Program-made: the position numbers and the translations under genes
In this document: positions 9,501 through 18,038 of the stretch, piece after piece
Layout: every line of letters begins with the position of its first letter
Position numbering within the stretch: position 1 is the first letter of the stretch
Notes under the pieces: generated by a model
Told to the model about the DNA's origin: nothing
Seen by the model: the letters and a program-made list of their open reading frames with translations, nothing else
The model's database searches: none
Assembly: GCF_034087045.1 (NCBI RefSeq)
Contig: NZ_CP139247.1
Coordinates: forward strand, 5,792,001 to 5,856,000
DNA: 64,000 bases
Reading direction: 5' to 3'
Origin: Chitinophaga sancti
Lineage (GTDB): Bacteria > Bacteroidota > Bacteroidia > Chitinophagales > Chitinophagaceae

Positions 9501-11125
9501 GTATTGCGAATGGAGCAGGTGCGATGGGGAATAGGTCGATTGGTACGGCGGCAGCGGGTGGTATGTTGATAGGAACGATATTCGGTGTGGTGGTGATTCC
9601 GGGGTTGTATGTGCTGTTTGCAGGTATAGCAGAGAAGAGGAGGAAGCCGCATGTGGTGAAGGCGCATCATGTGGTGACGGTGTTGGTATTAGGGGTGTTG
9701 ATGAGTAGTTGTTATACGCCGAAGGCTGTGGAGTATCCTGAGGCGCCTGTGGTGCCTGCGATGGCTGAGGTGAAGTCGGTGCCTGGGGGGGCTGTAACAA
9801 ATGCATCAAATGAAGCAAAAGATTCAACAGCTACAACCCCACTTACTTACCAAAAGTTTTTTGCAGACCCATATCTCAGGCAATTACTGGATACTGCCTT
9901 ATATAATAATACGGATATACAGTTGGCCTTGCAGCGGGTGGAAATGACAAAGGCACAGTTGCTGGTAGCCAGCAAAGCATGGTTGCCGGCTGTGAATGCA
10001 GCTATAGATGCAGGTGTAGAAAGATATGGTGATTATACCATGAATGGCGTGGGTAACTATGATACCAACCTTTCACAGAATATAGACAATAATCAAAAGA
10101 TACCGAATCCAACCCCGAATTACTTTATTGGCTTGAAGAGTGCGTGGGAAATAGATCTGTGGGGTAAGTTGAAGAATGCTAAGAAAGCGGCACAGCAGCG
10201 GATGCTGGCGAGTGAGCAGGGAAGACGACTGGTGACCATGCAGTTGATAGCGAATGTAGCGGGCATGTATTACCAGCTATTGGCGTTGGATAATGAGCGA
10301 ACTGTATTGCAACGCAATATTGTCCTGCAGGAATCAGCATTGGCTACAGTACGTATTCAGCAGGAAGCGGGAAGAGCGACATTGCTGGCAGTGCAGCAAT
10401 TTCATGCGCAGTTGTTGAATACACAGAGTTTGATGATGGGGATTCAGCAACAGACAATAAGGTTAGAAAATCAGTTGAATGCCTTGCTAGGCCGGTTTCC
10501 GCAGGCGATACCGAGAGATACTTCTTTGCTGACAGCGACATTGCCTCCTTATGCCAGTGAAGGAATGCCAGCGACATGGTTATCTCATCGTCCGGATATT
10601 CAGCAGGCAGCATTGGAATTGGGTGCAGCTAAAGCGGATGTGGCAGCAGCGAAGGCGGCGTTTTTGCCATCGTTGAATATCAATCCTTATGTAGGGTTTA
10701 ATAGTTTCAGGGCGAATTTATTATTTAATACGGGGTCAGTGGCTTATGGGTTATTAGGGGGTGTGACGGCGCCGATATTCAATAAGAAGCAGCTGGCAGC
10801 ACAGTACCAGGTGAATTCGGCAACGGCATTGAGCGCATTTTATAATTACAGACAAAGAGTGATAGATGGGTACCAGGAAGTGATGACGGCGCTGAGCCAG
10901 TTGCATAATGGCCAGGAGGCATTCAGGCTGAAAGCAGCCGAGGTAACGATGTTGAAGGATGGGGTTTCGACGGCGAATGACCTTTATATGACGGGGTATG
11001 CGAACTATCTGGAGGTGATTACAGCGCAGAAGAGTGTGTTGGAGGCAGAGTTGGCGCTGGCGAATACCAGGAAGGAGTTGTTTTTGGGGACGATTGAGTT
11101 GTATAGGGCTTTAGGAGGTATGTAG
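6533..11125 (+). CDS. RND efflux pump fused to a TolC/NodT-type outer-membrane channel
   Basis: A 1530-residue ORF. Residues 1 to about 1035 are a complete HAE1/AcrB-like pump: N-terminal TM with KRPVLSLVISLIIVLLG, TM4 motif AIGIVVDNAIVVVE (D-N where AcrB has D-D), duplicated TM blocks, and the C-terminal TMs ending VVIPGLYVLF. Residues from about 1041 are an outer-membrane factor: a hydrophobic stretch with a lipobox-like end (VLVLGVLMSSC), then two OEP repeats typical of NodT lipoproteins (WEIDLWGKLKNAKKAA; ATWLSHRPDIQQAALELGAAKADVAAAKAAFLPSLNI). Pump C-termini normally face the cytoplasm, so the embedded signal-like segment must cross the membrane or be processed. An AGGAGG (9638-9643) 9 nt before in-frame GTG codons (9653, 9656) could allow separate initiation. 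A strong terminator follows. Confidence 0.93.
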   Translation: MFDTFIKRPVLSLVISLIIVLLGLLALFSLPVTQFPDIVPPSVTVTAKYTGANAEVCAKAVATPLERAINGVPGMTYMSSVSSNTGVTLISVSFAVGTDPDQAAVNVQNRVATILDELPEEVIKAGVSTEKEVNSMLLYLNIMSEDSTLNEKFIYNFADINVLQELKRIDGVGFAEIMGAKEYAMRVWLKPDRMLAYSVSADEVVEAIRKQNIEAAPGKTGEAADNDPQVLQYILRYTGKFFTPEQYKNIIIRANADGSVLQLKEVADVEFGSLSYGMVSKTDGKPSASIMLKQRPGSNAQDVIANVKSRMAELKETSFPPGMTYNFNYDVSRFLDASIHEVLRTLVEAFLLVFIVVFLFIQDFRSTLIPALAVPVALIGTLAFMQILGFSINLLTLFALVLAIGIVVDNAIVVVEAVHVKMHDQHMAPMQATLAAMREISGALVAITLVMSAVFIPVAFLSGPVGVFYRQFSLTMAIAIVISGINAVTLTPALCAIMLKNHHAAGKPRTWLQKFFDKFNYRYNKTEKKYQHLVGYIAGRRMITIGMLALFFIATWGISAILPGGFIPAEDQGMIYVNVTTPAGATVSRTEAVLDEVQKVAANLEETESVSTLAGYSLVSEVAGASYGMGMVNLKPWEERNRSVKEIIAQLEKNTRHINDARIEFFPPPTVPGFGNSSGFELRVLDKSGSGDLRQTADVTTAFINALKERKEIGSAFTSFDPDFPQYMIHVDQAMAAKKGVSIDNAMSTLQTLLGSYYASNFIRFGQMYKVMVQASPRYRTKPEDILHLYVKNDKGEMVPYSNFISLERVFGPEQLTRYNMYTAAMVNGDAAPGYSSGDAIKAIEEVAKQKLPRGFSYEWSGMTREQILSGNQAVYIFAIVLLFVYLLLAAQYESFLLPLPVILSLPAGIFGAFLTLKLAGLENNIYAQVALVMLVGLLGKNAILIVEFAILKHKHGASILESAKEGAVSRLRPILMTSFAFIAGLIPLCIANGAGAMGNRSIGTAAAGGMLIGTIFGVVVIPGLYVLFAGIAEKRRKPHVVKAHHVVTVLVLGVLMSSCYTPKAVEYPEAPVVPAMAEVKSVPGGAVTNASNEAKDSTATTPLTYQKFFADPYLRQLLDTALYNNTDIQLALQRVEMTKAQLLVASKAWLPAVNAAIDAGVERYGDYTMNGVGNYDTNLSQNIDNNQKIPNPTPNYFIGLKSAWEIDLWGKLKNAKKAAQQRMLASEQGRRLVTMQLIANVAGMYYQLLALDNERTVLQRNIVLQESALATVRIQQEAGRATLLAVQQFHAQLLNTQSLMMGIQQQTIRLENQLNALLGRFPQAIPRDTSLLTATLPPYASEGMPATWLSHRPDIQQAALELGAAKADVAAAKAAFLPSLNINPYVGFNSFRANLLFNTGSVAYGLLGGVTAPIFNKKQLAAQYQVNSATALSAFYNYRQRVIDGYQEVMTALSQLHNGQEAFRLKAAEVTMLKDGVSTANDLYMTGYANYLEVITAQKSVLEAELALANTRKELFLGTIELYRALGGM

Positions 11126-11132
11126 GGAGAAG

Positions 11133-11187
11133 AAAAAACAAACAGCCCTCATTTGCATATGCAAGTGGGGGCTGTTTGTTTTTTTCC
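11133..11187 (+). terminator. Terminator of the RND operon
   Basis: A-rich arm AAAACAAACAGCCC pairs with GGGCTGTTTGTTTT; the loop is itself partly paired (TTGCAT/ATGCAA). It ends in a long T-run and lies just after the fused pump gene stop. Confidence 0.9.
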
Positions 11188-11273
11188 AACTTATTAAGTC
11201 ATTTTAATATACATTTATACCGGCTACGGCTCGATTTTTGGAGTAGTCCCCGTGGCCAGTAATTTATGGAAGA

Positions 11274-12845
11274 ATGATATTAATCGTCGATGATAAGCCG
11301 GAAAATATTCTATCACTTAGAAAGACACTAGAATTACACGATCTGGAAGTTGATACCGCGTTATCAGGTGAAGAAGCACTCAAAAAGATCCTTAAGAACA
11401 ACTATGCACTCATCATTTTAGATGTACAGATGCCTAGTATGGATGGCTTTGAGGTAGCTGAAACCATTTCCGGATATAGTAAAGCAAGGGACGTACCTAT
11501 CCTGTTCCTGTCTGCTGTCAATAAGGATAAAAAATTCATTGCCAAGGGGTACGCTTCTGGAGGGTTAGATTACATAACCAAACCAGTAGACCCTGATATT
11601 TTTCTGCTTAAAGTAAAGACTTTCATTAAATTATATGAACAGAACCGTCAGTTGCAGGCTATGCATGAAAACCTTCGTCAGGAGGTGGAAGTGCGTAAAC
11701 AGGCGCAGGCGGCCCTGAATGCAAAGGTACAGGAGCAGCATTCCATTCTTGAGTCCCTCCCCCAGGTAGCATTTACCGCCAGAGGAGATGGAAATGTAGA
11801 ATATGCGAACCGGCATTGGTTCTATTATTCCCCATCCCTGGATGATTTTCCCGCTACCTATGACCAGGACCACCTGGAACAAAAAGTTTGGGAGAATGCG
11901 ATCCTGGCAGGGCAACCTATTGAAAAAGAAGTGTACCTGCATAACAGGCTCACTCATCATTACAGATGTCATTTGCTCAGGGCCATTCCAATTGACGAAG
12001 ATGGACGAATTGTAAAATGGGTAGGTACATTTACCGATATCGCCCATCAGAAACAAGCGAATGAGATCCTGGAACAAAGAGTGGAGGAGCGTACACATGA
12101 ACTGCAGGAAATGAACCAGGCGCTGGAAACGAGTAACTATGAATTACAGCAGTTTGCCAGTGTGGCTTCGCACGATTTGAAAGAGCCGCTCAGGAAGATC
12201 CAGTTATTTGGAACGATCCTCCGTGACAGACATTTGGCGGCCAACCCGGATGCCATGCAGTATATGGAAAGGATTGTGAGTTCTTCTGAAAGGATGAGCA
12301 AATTGATAAGCGATCTATTAAAATACTCCAGGCTATCAGCAGATAATACTTTTGAGCCGGTCAACCTGAATGGGTTGATCAATGAGATCTTAGCAGACCT
12401 GGAATTGTCCGTTAGAGATGCTGATGCAGAGATCGTGGTAGAAGAATTACCAGTGTTGGAAGCCATACCAGGGCAGATCCGGCAGGCATTACAGAATATA
12501 ATCAGTAATGCATTGAAATTCAGAAGACCCGGGGTGCGGGCATTGATCACGATCAAGTCGGAAATTGTAGGGGAGAAAGAATTCGAAAGTAGCGTACTGG
12601 AAGCCGGGAATTTTTGCAGGATTGTGGTGAGTGATAATGGGATTGGGTTTGATGAAAAGTACTTACCAAAGATATTTACGCTGTTTCAGCGATTGCATAG
12701 TGCGGATGCGTATGAGGGAACTGGTATTGGATTGAGTATAGCAAAGAAAGTGATTGAGAAGCATCAGGGGATTATCAGCGCACAAAGTAAAGAAGATGAG
12801 GGAACAAGATTTATTATGGTATTGCCGCTGAAACAATCGAATTAA
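11274..12845 (+). CDS. Hybrid receiver-PAS-histidine kinase
   Basis: A 523-residue cytosolic signalling protein. An N-terminal CheY-like receiver (1 to about 120) has acidic pair IVDD and phospho-acceptor aspartate in LIILDVQMPSMDG. A coiled coil follows, then a PAS domain (about 150-270, containing PQVAFTARGDGNVEYANRHW and a PAC-like end), a second coiled coil, a HisKA domain with the phospho-histidine in SVASHDLKEPLRK, and an HATPase domain (N-box LQNIISNALKFR; DNGIGFDEKYL; YEGTGIGLSIAKK). No membrane segment is present. It converges on cheR-cheB, a common pairing in Bacteroidota; a shared phosphorelay or methylation signal is plausible but inferred. The ATG at 11274 gives a receiver beginning directly with MILIVDD. 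Confidence 0.92.
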   Translation: MILIVDDKPENILSLRKTLELHDLEVDTALSGEEALKKILKNNYALIILDVQMPSMDGFEVAETISGYSKARDVPILFLSAVNKDKKFIAKGYASGGLDYITKPVDPDIFLLKVKTFIKLYEQNRQLQAMHENLRQEVEVRKQAQAALNAKVQEQHSILESLPQVAFTARGDGNVEYANRHWFYYSPSLDDFPATYDQDHLEQKVWENAILAGQPIEKEVYLHNRLTHHYRCHLLRAIPIDEDGRIVKWVGTFTDIAHQKQANEILEQRVEERTHELQEMNQALETSNYELQQFASVASHDLKEPLRKIQLFGTILRDRHLAANPDAMQYMERIVSSSERMSKLISDLLKYSRLSADNTFEPVNLNGLINEILADLELSVRDADAEIVVEELPVLEAIPGQIRQALQNIISNALKFRRPGVRALITIKSEIVGEKEFESSVLEAGNFCRIVVSDNGIGFDEKYLPKIFTLFQRLHSADAYEGTGIGLSIAKKVIEKHQGIISAQSKEDEGTRFIMVLPLKQSN

Positions 12846-12886
12846 AAAAGAACGTTTTCCCAGCCGGCCGCAGGCCAAGCGGCCCA

Positions 12887-12928
12887 GAAAAAACCGCTTT
12901 TGCCTTCGGCAAAAGCGGTTTTTTTCTG
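12887..12928. terminator. Bidirectional terminator between hybrid kinase and cheB
   Basis: AAAACCGCTTTTGCC pairs with GGCAAAAGCGGTTTT over a TTC loop, with A-run and T-run flanks. It lies between two converging genes. Confidence 0.92.
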
Positions 12929-12948
12929 AATGTATAGAGCCTTTGAAT

Positions 12949-13515
12949 TTAAAGAGACATCACCCATTCCACCATATCGCACTGCCGCAACACCCTATCC
13001 ACCTTCACCACACCCATCGCATACTTCGGCATAAACGACACCTCCGCCTCCGCCGGATCCTGCACCGCTACTACCGCTCCCATCGCCTTTGCCATCTGCA
13101 ACCCTTCACCTCCATCCGTATTCGCTCCAGATAGTAATAAACAAGCCAACCGCTCCTTTATGACCTCCGCAGCTGAAATAAATGTCACGTCTATACTCGG
13201 CCTGCTATAATTTACCTTCTCAGAATAATCCAACGTGATCGTTCCATCCGGCTCTATCAATAAATGGTAATCTGCCGGCGCCACATACACCATTCCCCCC
13301 GTCAGCAAATCCTTCTCCTCTGCTTCCTTTACAGGCAAAATACTCCTTGATGCCAGCAAATCAGACAATAACGTATCGTTATCGCTCTTGCGGTGCAATA
13401 CAATAATAATTGCCAGCTTACATGCCGGATCTAATAACGGTACTAATTGTAACAATACATCCAGACTACCAGCGGACCCTCCTATCACTAATGTTCGGGG
13501 AATCGAAATTGTCAT
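12949..13515 (-). CDS. cheB: CheB-type methylesterase domain protein (stand-alone)
   Basis: A 188-residue protein made only of the CheB catalytic domain, without the usual N-terminal receiver. The catalytic triad can be assigned to S14 (VIGGSAGSLD), H41 (IIIVLHRKSD) and D134 (SGANTDGGEG). CheB enzymes remove methyl groups from, or deamidate, glutamates of chemoreceptors. Its start overlaps the stop of cheR by 4 nt, so the pair is translationally coupled. No chemoreceptor or CheW/CheA gene is in the window, so the real substrate is unknown and may not concern chemotaxis. The coding strand is G-rich near its 3' end. Confidence 0.9.
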   Translation of the reverse strand: MTISIPRTLVIGGSAGSLDVLLQLVPLLDPACKLAIIIVLHRKSDNDTLLSDLLASRSILPVKEAEEKDLLTGGMVYVAPADYHLLIEPDGTITLDYSEKVNYSRPSIDVTFISAAEVIKERLACLLLSGANTDGGEGLQMAKAMGAVVAVQDPAEAEVSFMPKYAMGVVKVDRVLRQCDMVEWVMSL

Positions 13516-14345
13516 GTAGCTATTTTTCTCCAGATTTTTTCTTTCTGAGCCAATGGTTTGAACAACGGCGCAACGGTTGTAAACCGCAATGTCTCCTTCG
13601 CTCCCAGCGCCATAAAGCCCAGCGGCTCAAGGCTATCACTAAACAGGTGCAATACCTTGTCCTGCAATTCCTTGTTAAAATAAATCAACACATTGCGACA
13701 GATTATCAGTTGAAATTCATTGAAAGAACGATCCGTCACTAAATTGTGTGCTGAAAAAACGATCTTCTCACTGAGCTTCTCTGAAAACTTTGCGTACTCA
13801 TAATTCGCTGCATAATACTGAGAAAAATCATGTTGTCCGCCAGACTGCTGATAATTCTGTGAATACTGCTGCATATAGGCTAAAGGAAAAATCCCCTTCC
13901 GGGCTTTCTCCAATACACTCTCATTGATATCGGTCGCATAAATAACTGACTTGTGCAACAGGTTCATCTCCTGTAATAAGATCGCCATTGAATACACCTC
14001 TTCACCAGTAGAACACCCTGCATGCCAGATCCTGATAAACGGATAAGTGGCCAAAACCGGCAGCACCTGCTTGCGCAATGCCTGAAAAAAACCCGGATCC
14101 CGAAACATCTCCGTTACATTGACAGTGATCTGCTCCATCAGGTGAGTGAGGTAACTACTGTCCATCCTCACTCTATAACGAAATTCAGCAAAACTGGGGA
14201 ACCTGTCATTTGTATATACTCTCTGTAACCTCCGCTTGACAGAAGCGAAAGAGTAATCCGTAAAGTCGTACCCATATTGTTCCAACAAATCGTTCAACAA
14301 TATATTTACTTCCTCATCCTTCAAATGATGTACGTTCTCCTTCAT
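13512..14345 (-). CDS. cheR: CheR-type protein-glutamate methyltransferase
   Basis: A 277-residue CheR. An N-terminal helical domain with the basic face YSFASVKRRLQRVYT is followed by the SAM-binding domain: QITVNVTEMFRDPGFF, IWHAGCSTGEEVYSMAILL (SAM motif), YATDINESVLEKARKG and IICRNVLIYFNKELQ. It is the first gene of the cheR-cheB pair and faces the hybrid kinase. Family members methylate receptor glutamates. I see no chemoreceptor-tethering pentapeptide. Confidence 0.92.
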   Translation of the reverse strand: MKENVHHLKDEEVNILLNDLLEQYGYDFTDYSFASVKRRLQRVYTNDRFPSFAEFRYRVRMDSSYLTHLMEQITVNVTEMFRDPGFFQALRKQVLPVLATYPFIRIWHAGCSTGEEVYSMAILLQEMNLLHKSVIYATDINESVLEKARKGIFPLAYMQQYSQNYQQSGGQHDFSQYYAANYEYAKFSEKLSEKIVFSAHNLVTDRSFNEFQLIICRNVLIYFNKELQDKVLHLFSDSLEPLGFMALGAKETLRFTTVAPLFKPLAQKEKIWRKIAT

Positions 14346-14575
14346 TATCGATTCATTATTCTTTTATTCCCGGGCGTAATTTCGTAAAGTTTTCCGGCAT
14401 TTGTGTAGTGTCTGCCAAACACTGTTTCCCAATGTGAGAAAGTTCTTCACCATATTCCGCCACAATCTATAATATATTTACTTCAAAACATATATAAATA
14501 CTTGCCGAAATCCAACTTACAATGTATTCCGTAAGTATTTGCGAGAAGTATCTTTATAACCTAACTATTGCCAAC

Positions 14576-15385
14576 ATGAGTTTATCCTTAAACAGAGGAG
14601 CGCTAAGCGCTACCGTATTGTCAGCAGCATTAGCTATTTGCGCTTTCAAGCCTGCACCTTTCGACAACAATGGAGGCCTTCTCCATGCGATTTCTTCGCC
14701 GACTGACAAAACAGTTCTAACGTACAATGCAGACAAAAGTATTGCCAAACTGGTAACTACTCATGCCATGGGTGATGATCAGTACACAGATGTGCGTATC
14801 CCGGTTTATCAATCCGGCAAACTTGTAAAAACAATGAGTACAGCCGATGAAAGTCAGGCTCCTACCCTATTCTCTACCTTTGGGTATGATAGCAAGGGCC
14901 GTATTGACAAGATCAGTTATTATGAAGAGGACCAGGTATCTGGCTACGATTCACTGGTGTATGACACCAAGGGGCAGTTAACCGCGAGGTATTTCTTTGT
15001 GATGCCAGCCGGGAAACAAACATTTGAAAATCACTATTGTCAGCTGTACACATGGGATCAGAAAGGCAATATTATCCAACAGGAAAACATGGGTCGTGTT
15101 GCAAACAATGTTGCATTTGCATTGAGTTCTACTGTTGCATTCAAGTATGATGACAAACTGAATTCACAGAAGAGCGTACCGGGTTTTGGTTATATCACTG
15201 ACCTGAATGCGGTAAATCTGTCTGCGAATAATATCGTATCTGAGGTGATTACAACAGCGAATGGGGCGAATGCGATTTCTAAAAGTTACGCATATAATTA
15301 TAATAGTAAGCAGTATCCTGCACAGGTAACGGCTAAGAATAGTGGTAGCAATGAGGAAGTGGTAACTGAACTGACCTGGGAATAA
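14576..15385 (+). CDS. Secreted protein with YD-repeat-like motifs
   Basis: A 269-residue protein. It starts with a signal peptide (LSATVLSAALAICAF) and then shows loose beta-hairpin repeats such as LTYNADKSIAKL, FGYDSKGRIDKISYY, LVYDTKGQLTARYF and YTWDQKGNIIQQ, the pattern of DUF4595/YD-like domains common in secreted Bacteroidota proteins. Function is unknown. The ATG at 14576 is preferred over 14522 because it gives a clean signal peptide. The gene stands alone between cheR (divergent) and a converging antiporter gene, and a 62-bp tandem array begins right after its stop codon. Confidence 0.75.
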   Translation: MSLSLNRGALSATVLSAALAICAFKPAPFDNNGGLLHAISSPTDKTVLTYNADKSIAKLVTTHAMGDDQYTDVRIPVYQSGKLVKTMSTADESQAPTLFSTFGYDSKGRIDKISYYEEDQVSGYDSLVYDTKGQLTARYFFVMPAGKQTFENHYCQLYTWDQKGNIIQQENMGRVANNVAFALSSTVAFKYDDKLNSQKSVPGFGYITDLNAVNLSANNIVSEVITTANGANAISKSYAYNYNSKQYPAQVTAKNSGSNEEVVTELTWE

Positions 15386-15692
15386 TGGGAATGTTTTGCT
15401 GTAAACTGTCAAGGTTTCCCTTAAAATGGGAGTGTTCCATTGTAAACTGAAAACGTTTGCAGTAAACTGTCAATGGTTTCCCTTAAAATGTGAATGTTCC
15501 ATTGTAAACTGAAAACGTTTGCTGTAAACTGTCAATGGTTTCCCTTAAAATGTGAATGTTCCTTTGTAAACTGAAAACGTTTGCAGTAAACTGTCAATGG
15601 TTCCGGTAAACTGTGAATGTTTCCTCTATAACTGTAAATTTCGCTGTAAATCGTGAATGTTTCCTTTGTAGACTGTCAATATTTTCCAATAT
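15386..15692 (+). repeat. 62-bp tandem repeat array
   Basis: GTAAACTGTCAATGG recurs at 15462, 15524 and 15586 (exact 62-bp period), with a variant at 15401 and degenerate units to about 15690. Each unit has two GTAAACTG cores roughly 31 bp apart and an AAACGTTT palindrome. The first unit begins at the preceding stop codon; the gene end (AATAATGGGAATGTT) resembles the repeat segment TTAAAATGGGAGTGTT. There are no unique spacers, so it is not a CRISPR. Confidence 0.95.
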
Positions 15693-15695
15693 AAC

Positions 15696-15731
15696 AAAAG
15701 GGTGTCTCAAACCAATGAGACACCCTTTTAT
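15696..15731. terminator. Terminator between the array and the antiporter gene
   Basis: AAAAGGGTGTCTCA pairs perfectly with TGAGACACCCTTTT over a 6-nt loop. It lies between converging genes and can act on both strands. Confidence 0.9.
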
Positions 15732-15756
15732 AATTAAAGCATTTATGAATGTTCAA

Positions 15757-17991
15757 TTAATCCTTTTTTGCATTTATCTCCTTCAACCATGCATACAATC
15801 TACCACCGCTTCCTGCAATCCACACAATATCTCCCGCCTGCAATACTGTGAGTGAAGCAGGGTTCAACAATCGCTGTCCTTTTCGCTCTATTCCCAGCAC
15901 TATTCCACTGGTCCGCTCCCTAATCCCTGCTTCCCGAATCGTCTTGCCTTCCAGCGCAGATCTCTCTGCCACCAAAAACTGCTTCAGTGCAATCGGATCT
16001 CCATCATTCACCGGCACAGCTATCGCAGCATTCGCCGGTTCAAGGTAATGATTGAACTTCTGCAATTGCTCGTCCGTACCTATGGCCGTCACCACATCAC
16101 CCGGAAACAATCTCGCATTTTTATCGGGTGCATACATCTTAATTCCACTTCTATTGATCAATGCGATATTGATTCCATAATTTTCCCTCAGTTGCAGCTC
16201 CTCCAGTGTCTGACCTACTACCGGCGAAAGTGGTTTGATCTCAGACACGGCCAAATGCGCATCCCAGGGAGCTAAAACCGACTTATTGATATTCCCTACT
16301 TTCGTATCTCTTGCATTGAAGTTGGTAAAGAACCGCTCTTCGATCGTGGTATAAAAATCTCCGATCTTATGGCGCAATACGAAAATCAATACGATCATAA
16401 TCACTGTTACAGTCAATGCCACAGAGTAAGAGAAGAACCGGTCGATAAAGAACCCTACCAGGAACACCGCCACCACAATACGTGCAATCCGCAACAGCAT
16501 CAGCGGACCTCTATACTTTTTCTGTTCCCAAATGCGATTCGATTCCGAACTGCTGATCCTTCTGAAACCCAATGCCCACAAAAAAGGCATGAGCAGGAAG
16601 AGTGTAACGACTGCACTTGCAATACGGCCCCAGTTGTACTTACCCGCAATCGGTAGCAGGTAGTAGGAGGACAATAATATAATCGCCAGCAGGACGACTG
16701 TACAAATAATGATGTTTGTAAAGTAACTCTTTAACAATACTTTCCAGTCACTTACAACCGAGATGGTTTGTGCCGCGGCACTGTACCGGTTGATGGCCGT
16801 CCTCCAGCGATGTGGCAACATATCTGACAGTTTTTCATAAACAGGGTCGGATAGTTTGATCATATATGGAGTTGTGAAAGTAGTCACTGCCGATACAGCC
16901 ACAGCTACCGGGTACAGGAATTCACTTGTTACATTGAGCGTGAGACCGAGTTGGGCGATGATAAACGAGAACTCCCCGATCTGTGCAAGACTCATCCCTG
17001 CCTGAACGGAGGTCTTCAATGGCTGCCCGGATAAAAGTGCACCTAACCCGGTACTCAATGTCTTACCTATCAGCGTTACGACGGTAATGATAAGTACAGG
17101 TACGGCGTATTTTACCAGCATAGAAGGGTCGATCAGCATACCTACAGAAACAAAGAAGACAGCACCGAATAACTCCTTGACAGGTTTTACAAGGTGTTCA
17201 ATCTTTTCTGCCTGGGTGGTTTCAGCTAAAATGGACCCCATGATAAAAGCGCCCAGTGCAGGAGAAAACCCTACCTGGGTAGCCAGCACCACCATGAGCA
17301 GACATAAGCCAACGGATGTAACCAGCAGGGTTTCTTCGTTCATGATCTTCTTAGTCATGCGTAGCAGACTGGGGATAAAGAAGATACCTGCTACAAACCA
17401 GGCGATGAGGAAGAAAACGAGTTTGACTACAGAAATCAGCATTTCTCCGCCTTCGAACTGTCGGCTTACGGCAAGGGTCGATAATAACACCAGCAGTACG
17501 ATGGCGACCAGGTCTTCAACGACGAGGATGCCGAATACGAGGCCGGCGAATTTCAGGCCTTTCACGCCCAATTCTTCGAAGGCCCTTATAATAATAGTAG
17601 TGGAAGATATGGATATGATCCCCCCCAGGAAGATGCTGTCCATTGCAGACCATCCCATTATCTGCCCCAGGAGGTAACCGAGGGCGAGCATGAAAATGAC
17701 TTCTACGATGGCGGCAATGGAGGCGGCCCCACCTACTTTAATTAGTTTCTTAAAACTGAATTCGAGGCCGAGGCTGAACAGTAAAAAGATAACACCTATT
17801 TCAGACCATATATGTATATTTTTTTCATCGGAAACGGTTGGAACAAGCGAAACGTGTTGGCCTACCAGCAAGCCTGCTACAATGTACCCCAGTACCAGCG
17901 GCTGACGTAGACGCTTGAATATGAGGGTGGTAACAGCTGCTGCTATCAGGATTAATGCCAGGTCTTTTATTAACGGTGCTAAATGAATCAT
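15757..17991 (-). CDS. CPA2-family cation:proton antiporter with two RCK_C (TrkA-C) domains
   Basis: A 744-residue membrane protein. Residues 1 to about 385 form a Na+/H+ exchanger (KefB/C-like) domain with about 12 TM segments, including LGLEFSFKKL, FSPALGAFIMGSILAETT and AQIGEFSFIIAQLGL. Residues about 425-540 hold four further TMs. The C-terminus has two RCK_C/TrkA_C domains (about 580-655, ending ARLFPGDVVTAIGT, and about 665-740, ending VLQAGDIVWIAGS). There is no NAD-binding RCK_N domain. It likely exchanges K+ or Na+ for protons. It is monocistronic, with no promoter box recognised upstream. Confidence 0.88.
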   Translation of the reverse strand: MIHLAPLIKDLALILIAAAVTTLIFKRLRQPLVLGYIVAGLLVGQHVSLVPTVSDEKNIHIWSEIGVIFLLFSLGLEFSFKKLIKVGGAASIAAIVEVIFMLALGYLLGQIMGWSAMDSIFLGGIISISSTTIIIRAFEELGVKGLKFAGLVFGILVVEDLVAIVLLVLLSTLAVSRQFEGGEMLISVVKLVFFLIAWFVAGIFFIPSLLRMTKKIMNEETLLVTSVGLCLLMVVLATQVGFSPALGAFIMGSILAETTQAEKIEHLVKPVKELFGAVFFVSVGMLIDPSMLVKYAVPVLIITVVTLIGKTLSTGLGALLSGQPLKTSVQAGMSLAQIGEFSFIIAQLGLTLNVTSEFLYPVAVAVSAVTTFTTPYMIKLSDPVYEKLSDMLPHRWRTAINRYSAAAQTISVVSDWKVLLKSYFTNIIICTVVLLAIILLSSYYLLPIAGKYNWGRIASAVVTLFLLMPFLWALGFRRISSSESNRIWEQKKYRGPLMLLRIARIVVAVFLVGFFIDRFFSYSVALTVTVIMIVLIFVLRHKIGDFYTTIEERFFTNFNARDTKVGNINKSVLAPWDAHLAVSEIKPLSPVVGQTLEELQLRENYGINIALINRSGIKMYAPDKNARLFPGDVVTAIGTDEQLQKFNHYLEPANAAIAVPVNDGDPIALKQFLVAERSALEGKTIREAGIRERTSGIVLGIERKGQRLLNPASLTVLQAGDIVWIAGSGGRLYAWLKEINAKKD

Positions 17992-18038
17992 CTGGTCGTA
18001 TTAGTGGTTAAAATTCCATTGCGAATGAAAACAGAGCG

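Noticed and set aside
9347..9827. Antisense open frames of 107-116 codons over the end of the pump domain
   Set aside because: They are shadows of the C-poor, G-rich coding stretch; Pro/Ser/His-rich without a domain.
11187..11273. Extra gene or promoter between the RND terminator and the hybrid kinase
   Set aside because: No ORF and no good TAnnTTTG box; it presumably holds the kinase promoter but none can be assigned with confidence.
14346..14575. Riboswitch or RNA gene between cheR and the secreted protein
   Set aside because: AT-rich sequence with only short, imperfect pairings and no conserved motif that I recognise.
15386..15692. Possible CRISPR array or origin iterons
   Set aside because: Units are tandem without spacers; no replication gene, DnaA boxes or cas genes are nearby.
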